Shown here in pieces: positions 56,008-64,000 of a DNA stretch of 64,000 bases. Source of the DNA: Sipunculus nudus. Taxonomy: Eukaryota; Annelida; Sipuncula; Golfingiida; Sipunculidae. The notes under the pieces are model-generated. The model saw only the letters and a list, made by a program, of their open reading frames with translations. It did not search any database and was not told the DNA's origin. Each line of letters begins with the position of its first letter. Position 1 is the first letter of the stretch. The position numbers and the translations under genes were made by a program. Location: positions 24,774,362 to 24,838,361 of the forward strand of contig CM049307.1 of assembly GCA_026874595.1 (NCBI GenBank), given 5' to 3'.

Positions 56008-56214
56008 CGTTGAAGACCCTGTTTAGTTGTCGGGCTTTCTTGACTAAATCCGGTGCTTGCATGTCTCCCTTGCATGGTGGCCGACCTGACTTCCCACGGA
56101 GTGAACAGGAACGTGTACAAAAACGTTAAATGAAAGCTTTCGATATTAATAATATTGAACAGGATGCAACCTGAGCACAGGGCACGACAGTCATAATGAA
56201 ATAATATATACAGT

Positions 56215-56381
56215 GAAACGTCGCCTATATGGACCAGCTCCCTTAGCTCAAAATAACCACCCCATTTTCACGGTCCCATTTGTTTTGTTGTTCTTTACAT
56301 TATACCTCGCTTAGACGACCATCTCAAATATGCGACCATTTTATCGAAGAGGTCCCATTAGTGGTCGTAATTTGGAGGTTT

Positions 56382-56390
<9 letters not shown>
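56215..56390. mobile_element. MITE, CAGTGGAAC family, copy 3 (intergenic)
   Basis: ACAGTGAAACGTCGCC at the left and GGTCGTAATTTGGAGGTTTC at the right are imperfect inverted ends. The interior includes AGACGACCATCTCAAATATG. A (TA)n tract abuts its right end, where target site and microsatellite merge. Confidence 0.6.
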
Positions 56391-56433
<43 letters not shown>

Positions 56434-56559
56434 TGAATATATATTGAATGAGGATTAAGGTAAAAATGCCATAAGATAATATTTATAGTTATAACTAAGC
56501 CTCCTCGATTTCAGGTTTGATACTTGCATACACCGAGATAGGAATAATCCAGAAGACAT

Positions 56560-56695
56560 CAAGGCTTCATCAAGTGAGGTTCTATAGAGATTTTTCGATC
56601 TTTATGCCATCGTTCAAAGAACCAGCTAGTTTCAAACCGGAGACCTTTCACTTCGAAGTCTAACGCCTTCACCACTAGACTACGTCCTTGCCCGT
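56560..56695 (-). mobile_element. SINE-like remnant with tRNA-type head
   Basis: On the minus strand, GGACGTAGTCTAGTGGTGAA resembles a tRNA A-box region and GGTTTGAAAC a decayed B box, at normal tRNA spacing. A tail of uncertain length follows. It cannot fold as a proper tRNA as far as I can see, so it is called a remnant. Confidence 0.4.
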
Positions 56696-57024
56696 ATTGC
56701 AGTTCATGTTGATATGTAGCCAGAGAAATGGACGTTGCAATTAAGGTTCCAAACATGCGCCAGTTATCGACCATAAGCGTCTCAGTGATTTATAAATATC
56801 ATTATTTGTTGATGTTATAAGCATGTAATGTTTGTTTTCACTGTTCAGGTCAAATGAACCTGCATTTCGATTTAGTCCATGAAAAATTACAAGATAAAGT
56901 TTGAGATATAATAAAATATGATTCTTATTATCCTTGTAACGAACCCGAACTCTCATTGTCAATGGTCACCGATAGGCGTCGCTTGTGTGACTGAACAGGT
57001 CTGAAGTAGGTAATACGTTGTAAG

Positions 57025-57071
<47 letters not shown>

Positions 57072-58099
57072 AGTAACCAAGAACCACGCTGTTGTCTTAA
57101 ATATAATTGATAACAATTTTACCTTGCACAGAATAGACATAACAACATAAGTATGCAAACCTATTTGGATAAGTCTTTCTATTTTATCGTCAGGCTTCTT
57201 CTTCTTACACATAATCTTGTAAACAATGATGATTATAAGAATGATTGTAAATTCACAACTATATATACAACATTGGAATTAACCATCAACACTAGATGAA
57301 ATATGGAGTTTAATCGGGATTAGTATCTTCACTGTGTTAGTATATATTTTCGGAAAGATAAATATAATCTTTCTGTTGCGTACAAAAAGAAATACCATTT
57401 TACTTTCAATTTTGACTAAAATGAGTCAGTTATGCAGTGGGGTTAACCTAAATCAGAGCATCGGGCCCTGAGAAATGCAGGGAAATGAAAGTCATGACGG
57501 CTTTGTAAACGAATGAACCGGGACGCTCGTTGAGTGTATACTATTTTTCAAGTTAGCAATAAACGGGAATTTCCATTAACCCTGGATATGCACGTTTGGT
57601 CCATTACAAAAACCACCTTTGTAGTGTGGACGACAGAGTTACCAGTTACCCAGTGAAGGCTTGCTTCACAACAATGAGATCTGTCTACGAAGTTCCTATC
57701 ATTGCCTCAATAGATCTTTATCCTTCTCGGAGGTTGCACCCTTGACGCAGTGAAACAAAAAAAGCCCCAGATGTCAGCCTTAAACATGATGAAACCCTCA
57801 AATAGCCATAATGTCATCCTTTTATTTATTAACAAGCAAATATGATGTCATCCTCAAACAACCGTGGTTTCATCATCAAAGATGACGTGGTCATAAAACA
57901 ACCATAGCATGATCGCAAAACAGACATGGCGTCATCCTCAAATAGCGTAGAAGACAGTCTGGTACCGAGGTCCCGTGTCCCGTAATATGCATCATTGCAC
58001 ACATATCAGCACTTCCTTGTGTTGACGTATTTTGTATACTTGTATCCACTACACTGGAGAAGGAGGGGTATGGACCAGGGGCTTGTTTCAATTATATTA

Positions 58100-58348
58100 T
58101 ACTGGACTAAAGCCCAGTAACAGGCCTAAATACTATTGTTACAATTGTGACGTCATAATGGTTAGTTATATAGCGACGCACAGATTCCACCGGGCGTTTA
58201 GTCACCCATATGGCGGCTAAATAGCTCAGGGATCTGTTGCTGGTTGGTGTCTTAAGCCTAGGCCATGTGTGTGCCAGTATGGTAACCATTATGACGTCAT
58301 AGTTGTAACAATAGTATTTAGAACTGCTACTGGACTTTTAGTCCACTA
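58100..58348. mobile_element. Foldback MITE with about 65-bp terminal inverted repeats
   Basis: 58100-58164 and 58283-58348 are inverted copies with only a few differences. Shared core: CTAAATACTATTGTTACAA and TGACGTCATAATGGTTA. The outer end begins TA, consistent with a TA target site (Tc1/mariner-like MITE). The right arm also contains a small palindrome, TGGACTAAAAGTCCA. Each arm carries TGACGTCA, a perfect CREB/ATF site. Confidence 0.82.
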
Positions 58349-58821
58349 AAGTGCTATTGTAACAGACCGCAGGTTAATAACAGTCCGTAACAAGTGTTGA
58401 GGATTTTCCCCCACGACAGTCTGGCTCAACCCTCAACTCCTTTCACTACATCAAGTTTTATTCCAAGAGATGTTTGGGATTTCAAATGACAAAAGTTTGG
58501 AATCTTTCTAGTGCGACGTGTTCCGGATAATTTCGGGATTACTGGTTCACTTTCATAGAATTAACTAAACTGTCTCATGCTCAGGTAGCCTGGCACCCGT
58601 GCTCAAACGGCGGTGATAACATCCTTAGCTGTGGTGTCTCTTTGTATACCGTCTGCTGAATGCGCTGACCTTTCATACAGATCTTCATTTAAATGCAGGT
58701 CCTTCCAGATAGCATTGGCAGTAAGCACATGGTTATTGTAATAACTTTTAATTATGCATCAATCAATTTCTTGTCCGTCTCGGTCTTACTGCGAATATTG
58801 CGAGATTTTGTAGCAGCGTCT

Positions 58822-58842
58822 TCAGAAACTAATTCCGAATAC
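58822..58842 (-). CDS. Candidate alternative terminal exon of the second calpain
   Basis: A strong acceptor (ctattttacag) is followed in phase 0 by VFGISF and TGA. If the penultimate exon is cut at GACAAG|GTACAG (60837), the join gives FADKVFGISF, which aligns with the last exon of the neighbouring calpain ([11 protein letters not shown]). Without splicing, the frame instead reads VQVSFFSMT and stops at 60808. Both fit; transcripts would decide. Confidence 0.4.
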   Translation of the reverse strand, partial: VFGISF

Positions 58843-58848
58843 CTGTAA

Positions 58849-59023
58849 AATAGTAAAATATCTTCCCATTTGAAACATGAAACGGCCATTCATATATTAA
58901 ATACTATAGTCCCTAAAAGTTGTACAGATTAAAATGTTTTGTTACCTTCACCAAGGAGATTATGTTTTCAGACCTGTTTGTTTTTCTGTTGATCTATTCA
59001 TTTCAATAAATACAGAATTACGC

Positions 59024-59077
<54 letters not shown>

Positions 59078-60807
59078 TAATGGGGCGGAGCTAGTAGGAA
59101 TGTTTTGCTTTAACTGTTAACAACTAAATTACTCCAGATTACTGCTATCTGCTGCCACCTGTTAGCTGAATCTGTCACTAAGAGAGGAACTGTTGAACCC
59201 AGGCCCGGGAAGACCCCTTTAAATTTTGGTGTGCATCTGTCTGAATGGACAATTTAAGGGATTTTTTTTCCTGGCCGGGGGCGGTGGTGTTATGGTTAAG
59301 GTGCCGGGCTCATGATCAATCAAATCTCGGTTGGACCCCACCGTGCCAAGACTCTTTGGCTAGGCCCAAACCGCAAGTGTGCCTCTGTCCAACCAGCAGT
59401 AGAACTGGGTACCAGTAAATACTGGGAGGGGGTTACCTGCGATGGACCGGCGTCCCATCGAGGAGGAATTTAACTGCTAAGTTGCTACACGCTACCGAAA
59501 CTGGGATAAGCTCCAGCCTGATGAACCTTTAGGCTCGGGTGTAAAAGGCCAACAGACTTTACCTTACCTTACTTTTTCCTAGGCGGAAGTATGCGCTCAA
59601 CTGGGTGCCATTCTTATTATTTATGTTATAAATGCTGTCATAATTAACGAAAAAGATGAAATGTTATAATGGACAAGATAAAATGGTAATATCACACTCC
59701 GTTTGCTCAAGATGCACGTCCTCACAGGGTCTTTAATCCGTCAACTGCCGAGTGGTTTTATAAATGGACTCTTTTTCAATTGACCATCCTTGTCCGCAGG
59801 TAAGTGAACTTTATGTTGAAATGGATGGGGGCGGCTACTCATATATGTGTTATGTTTGTGAACGCACAGCATATTTTCATTCATTTCAATAATGGAAAAG
59901 GCATATCGGTAGATAAATGATGGCGGGTATATTCGGTGTGTGTATTGTGGCATGGCCACCAGGTTTAACATGACAGAGATGTTTTAACGTAATGGTTACC
60001 TTTTCGTACATACACAAGTGTATCAGCTTATTTGTATATATGAATCATGAGTGATTCATCTCGAGTTGAGAATCCTATAGTAAACAAGGTGCTAATCTGA
60101 GCAGTCCCAGTGATCGATTATTTAGCGTACCTACATGCCTACTGTCAGCGGCAGATTTCGGTAGGTGCAGATGTATACCCTAAGTCTAATTAATAAATGG
60201 AGAGATATTCGGAGGGCGAAGCTGTCTGATATCGGGCGTGTCGGGGACACGGATGGCTACGTTACTAGAGGACTTTAGGTGACAGGCTGTGGGATAAGCA
60301 CGGCCAGTCTCACCGGGATAAATCAGTGGCGTACAAGTGTGTTCAAACCATGTTTGGCTGGCCGAGGGTATCACTGGGGAGGTATTTTTTGATAGGATGG
60401 TGCTACACTGGCAAAGGACATCAGCGTAAGAATATACAAGGTATCCTCCACAACATATGCCTCAATAAAAACGCCCCATAATATCTCTGTTTTAAATATA
60501 TCAATTACATTTTAATTTCTCATGGTGGTGTAACATTCGTATATTATATACAAGCAATTAATATATCAAAGAAAACAGATGTATATAATGCGAGTATCCC
60601 CGAATTCAAAAGGGCAATGTCACAGCTTGGCCATGTGAAAGGACACACGCGTGTCACTCATATATATATGTCTCCCGGTATTAGCGTTTTTTTTTTATGT
60701 GGGTACTTCCGATATATAAGATGCAAAACTCTGTCATATCACAGGTAAACTAACGGTTTTAACATTTCTTTTTATACCAATGGACTATCTGGTCAATAAT
60801 GGCCTTA
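58849..60807. other. Intergenic DNA or long last intron of the second calpain
   Basis: Contains (AG)n at 59027-59072 and the SINE at 59.3 kb. Otherwise AT-rich DNA without coding signals. If the terminal exon at 58822-58842 is real, this is its intron. Confidence 0.5.
59268..59575 (+). mobile_element. SINE-like element ending in a TTACC repeat
   Basis: The 5' part (GGTTAAGGTGCCGGGCTC, then CGGTTGGACCCC) looks like tRNA A and B boxes. The body contains CGATGGACCGGCGTCCCATC, a motif familiar from metazoan SINEs, and the 3' end is a short run of CTTACCTTACCTTACT, as in families ended by simple repeats. It lies between the two calpain genes. Confidence 0.65.
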
Positions 60808-63607
60808 CTATGTCATACTGAAAAAGGAAACCTGTACCTTGTCAGCAAAATCTATAACAGCGTCAACGACTTCTATCCCTGTGGATCCACTTGATGGGGA
60901 CGAATAAGAATTCGAACCTAAAATTGAAAAAAAAGAACATGTTGGGTTTCAGTCAAATTTGGTAAAGTTTTGTATATCTTTGCATTTGATTTCCTTATTT
61001 CCAAACTACAATCAAAACAATGAAACAATGAAAATAAGCTCTAACAGCTGAGCTGAGTATAAGATTTTATAATCATTAATATGACTGAATCAATTAAAAA
61101 CCAAACCGATAAGATGTTATAGAGTTTTTTTCACTAGCTCACTTGTCTCGGTCTATTCCATAAAAGCCTTCATTGCATGTTTATGTTATCCTTTCTGATA
61201 AAATTACAAGTATAATAACTTATTGCACATGATAGACAATACTTAAATAAGATAAAGTGTGGTCTTTGACGACCAAGTACTTGCGTTTGGCCATTAAAGT
61301 CATTGTAATACACTGAAGAAAATCGTCTCGTGTCAACCGTCTCTTCCGTCCGCCATATTGTCTGGCCAGGCGGGCCACTTCGCTCTTTCGCAAATTCATA
61401 CCTGCGAAAAAAAAAACAATGATCTAATATTGGTTGAAATCACTTAAGGCTTCACATCAAATCACATCAAGGATTAACGGAATACTGTGGTATACAGACA
61501 ATGTTAATCGGGTGCAGGTTCAACCAGAGTGACCGGTTAAGTCGGCAGCGCCACCTGCCGGTGAGAGAAGAGTTACAGGTTAAAACCTGCTTTATGGGAA
61601 TAGCTGTATAACTTGTTGTCAATGAAAAGCAAAAAAAAAAAAGAAACTATAGATACAAAATTGTTTTTTTACGCGCCAAATGAGTGAAACACTATGTCTG
61701 ACATATAAAAATAAAAAAAATAATTCGGATAGCAAACATGGATTTTGTGCAGCATGCAGTCATGTGACTACATAAAAAGTCTCTATACGACATATATAAA
61801 AGCATGAATTTTATTTTCCTTCATACCGTTTTAGAAATTAAATCGCGTATAAAATTTTTCCTGAGAGTTGTCATTTTTCCTGAGAGAGAGAAAAAAACAC
61901 ATAAATTTCACTTACCAATTCCTCTACATGCATTCCTGAGTTCTTTCACTTCTAGGGTGTCTGACCGAGACCTATCATATCGCTGGAACGTGTCCTGGAA
62001 TATTGTGAAGGCATTTGCAAATACACTAGCATACATTGTAAATACACTCGCATTATTTTTACACAAATAAGTACATAGTTTCCTGATTTACAATTCCAGC
62101 ATCAAAATTTAGAAATATTTAAACTCTTTGTGTATTTCTTGTTTTAACTATAGAATAAATGATCCCTTATACATCCATACCAGAAAAACGTTTTGAACCT
62201 TAGTAATGTAGACTTTTTTTTATAACCATATGGTCTGATGGATTCCTTTATTTATTTTAGGTCATTTTTGTTAACATATATATTTTCTATATGAGCGAAT
62301 ACTCTGAAACTCACTAAGAGTAGAGTCACGTGATCCCAGATTCTGCGGCACTCTTCAAGATAAACGCATCCGGGTGTTTCTGGCTACGAAGGTCAAGGTC
62401 ATTCAAATACAAAATCAAGTGTAACAAATGCTGCAAAGGTATTCACATTGAAACATATACCTTTGAGTGTATGCGAGACGGTCTATAGTTTTAATGCCCG
62501 CTTAGTTTGAGTTGCATAACGATATTCTTTTTATCATATAAACATCTTAGACTTACATTTGAATCCACTATTATTATCGATAAAGATTTTTCTTGCTCAA
62601 ATAATCAAATACTTACATGCATTTTGTATAATTATACATAACCATTCATTGCATAAATGTTCAGAATAAAATGCGTCATCAAAATAAAATGCAACTAAGC
62701 GTTGGTTTTACGCTTTTTCACTGTTCTTGAAAAAAAAATAGATGATCTGCTTTTCGTCATAAAAATCTTAACCTCATTGCTTTCATTGCATAAAACGGAT
62801 TTGAGACAGTGTTGTATCGGACATGAAGCCAGCATGGTTTCATAAGCATCACGCATACCAACTGTTATAAAACAAGGGTGTGTGGAAAATTAATATATTG
62901 TAGGGTATATAATGTTACGTTGTTCTCGCACTCCTGGAAAAGTGCTCGATCTTTAATAGTCTGTTGCACGGTACCGTGCCCATTGAAATTATCATTTTAT
63001 ACTTAAATATGATCACACAGTGCGTGATTAAAGCCAGTGGACTAAAGGCATGATGTGAGATCAAAAACCACATGCTAAAAACTTACATTTATATTTTGAA
63101 GCCTTAACTTGGCTCTTAAATCGTCTGGCCTAGTAACATGGCGTCTGTAATAGGGTGCCAGCCTCACTTTGACTGGTGCCTTTATCAATGTTTAGAATAT
63201 TTACACTAAATAACAAATCAAAGTTTTTAACTAGTGTTTGTTTGAGGAGCATGTGACCAGTGACCTTGTCCTTCATCAATGGGATTGAGATGTTGTAAAA
63301 AATATACTTTTTTTTCTCAGATATTACTTTCATGGGATCACTTAAATATTTTGCAAGATAGAGTTTTGGCTTTAGTCTAGTTAATTAGGCCTATGTTTCA
63401 TTTTATCATTGCAGCTTACTTTTGGGGACCGATTTGCAAATTTATGAAAGTATCGCAAAATTTCAGTGGGTGCCCCTCCGTGAAACAGACTATAGTACCT
63501 CTCCTTGGTTGCATGGAATGGTATATATAGAACACGATAAAAAGATACGGAGGCCTGGCCGATTAGAAGTCTGGCGGTGGCCTTTGTAAAAATGGCTCCG
63601 TCATTAC
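60808..63607 (-). CDS. Second calpain paralogue, C-terminal penta-EF-hand exons only (gene continues past the right edge)
   Basis: Exons in gene order: 63549-63607 (NDGAIFTKATARLLIGQAS, like exon 15 of the neighbouring calpain), a possible exon ending at 63087 (DDLRAKLRLQNIN, start unclear), 61916-61994 (DTFQRYDRSRSDTLEVKELR), 61285-61401 (GMNLRKSEVARLARQYGGRK) and a last exon from 60917 (TGIEVVDAVIDFADK). Lengths of 79 and 117 bp equal those of exons 17 and 18 of the upstream-oriented neighbour, and phases agree. The EF3 loop DRSRSDTLEVKE lacks the central Gly, so calcium binding there may be weak or lost. The end is either a TAG at 60808-60810 or a spliced exon at 58822-58842. The protease part lies outside the window, so whether it is catalytic cannot be judged. 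A pseudogene is possible, though open frames and splice sites argue against it. Confidence 0.72.
61283..61284 (-). promoter_or_regulatory. GC-type 5' splice site, second calpain
   Basis: The exon end AAAC is followed by GCAAGT. Cutting here gives an exon of 117 bp in phase 1, identical in size and phase to exon 18 of the other calpain, where the donor is the ordinary GTAAGT. The nearest GT (GTACTT, four bases later) would shift the frame. Confidence 0.72.
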
Positions 63608-64000
63608 CTGTAAGATAAAGGTATATACATAAGTTGTAATTCATTGTATTGGTCTTTTTTCACCGAGCTCATTCAAGCAGTAATAACTACTACAGGCACA
63701 GTGTTTATTACACAAAATAATGATGAATCACTCCTGTCGTAAATCTACCTGCCATGTAAAGCCTTGTATTCCTGTATGTATGAGCTGCTGAAATATACTT
63801 TGTACAATTTCTGTGTTGCTTTTTTTGACGTAAATGTGCTTTCATGCAAGTGTTGATTACCAGACAACGCACATCAACATATATACAATACAGCAACCTG
63901 TTTATATACTCTCATTACAAATTCATATTTCTGATTGGGTGCATAAGTCACGGGTTCAGAAAGAATGAATGGAGATATGGATCAGAATATTTGCAGCTGA
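61995..64000. other. Introns of the second calpain and right edge
   Basis: Apart from the exon at 63549-63607 and the doubtful one ending at 63087, nothing coding is supported. A GGTCAAGGTCATTC motif at 62390 is a lone relic of the TGACCTTGACC type. An EF1 exon should lie between 63608 and 64000 or beyond the window; none is convincing. Confidence 0.5.
63087..63179 (-). CDS. Possible exon of the second calpain (EF2 counterpart), 5' boundary uncertain
   Basis: An open stretch ends VTRPDDLRAKLRLQNIN at a good GTAAGT donor in phase 0, exactly what the next exon (61916-61994) needs. It lies where the 69-bp EF2 exon of the other calpain would be. The best in-phase acceptor (ATAAAG before Ala-Pro) has no pyrimidine tract, and the EF loop is not recognisable, so the start and the assignment are weak. 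Confidence 0.33.

Larger units (their letters stand above)
54821..58821. other. Upstream region of calpain and intergenic DNA
   Basis: 5' UTR and promoter of the calpain should lie just right of 54820; the stretch 54880-55100 is more GC-rich than average. Further right: GGATCC MITE (55.8 kb), CAGTGGAAC MITE (56.2 kb), SINE remnant (56.6 kb), (CT)n (57.03 kb) and the foldback MITE (58.1 kb). No supported gene. Confidence 0.55.

Noticed and set aside
58741-58842. Longer minus-strand reading YSELVSEDAATKSRNIRSKT as terminal exon of the second calpain
   Set aside because: It needs a phase that the preceding calpain exon does not provide; the in-phase reading stops after VFGISF.
63740-63830. Minus-strand segment NTEIVQSIFQQLIHTGIQGF as a possible EF1 exon of the second calpain
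   Set aside because: It vaguely resembles the atypical PEF EF1, but there is no usable acceptor and a stop lies shortly upstream in the same frame.

Overview
Animal genomic DNA: AT-rich, intron-rich, and full of microsatellites, MITE-like elements, SINEs and other dispersed repeats. The genes are espin-type and calpain-type. The repeats include TGACCTTGACC-rich elements and GACGGACG tails of a kind I associate with mollusc genomes. A mollusc, perhaps a bivalve, is my best guess; the sequence alone does not settle the species.

Three protein-coding genes can be built by joining exons whose phases agree. (1) On the + strand, 3115-24210, is a complete 12-exon espin-like gene (3,219 bp CDS, about 1,072 aa): ankyrin repeats, then a long Ser/Pro-rich tail with poly-proline motifs. 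(2) On the - strand, 54820-26242, is a complete 20-exon classical calpain (2,004 bp CDS, 667 aa) with Cys74/His234/Asn258, a CBSW (domain III) module and a penta-EF-hand C-terminus. (3) On the - strand, entering from the right edge, are the C-terminal penta-EF-hand exons of a second, diverged calpain paralogue (63607 to 60808 or 58822). Two of its exons have exactly the same lengths (79 and 117 bp) as their counterparts in gene 2. The espin-like gene and the calpain converge tail to tail with about 2 kb between stop codons; the two calpains are in tandem.

Layout: 1-3114 upstream DNA with a duplicated AT-rich segment; 3115-24210 espin-like gene, whose introns hold diverged repeats (8.0-9.4 kb), a SINE (11.5-11.75 kb), a roughly 4.5-kb minisatellite that starts inside exon 6 (12.72-17.24 kb), and a tandem miniature LTR element (18.31-19.00 kb) apparently nested in a hAT-like element; 24211-26241 convergent intergenic region; 26242-54820 calpain, with an 11-kb first intron full of repeats; 54821-60807 repeat-rich DNA with two clear MITEs and SINEs; 60808-64000 the calpain paralogue.

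Most worth a second look: a minisatellite seeded by an exon-intron boundary, carrying about a hundred copies of a splice-donor-like sequence; a non-coding LTR element in three-LTR tandem form whose LTRs contain tRNA-like A and B boxes; reciprocal GC-AG introns at different positions in the two calpains; and an in-frame duplication of a calpain exon end and its donor at the place where, as I recall, vertebrate CAPN3 carries insertion IS1.
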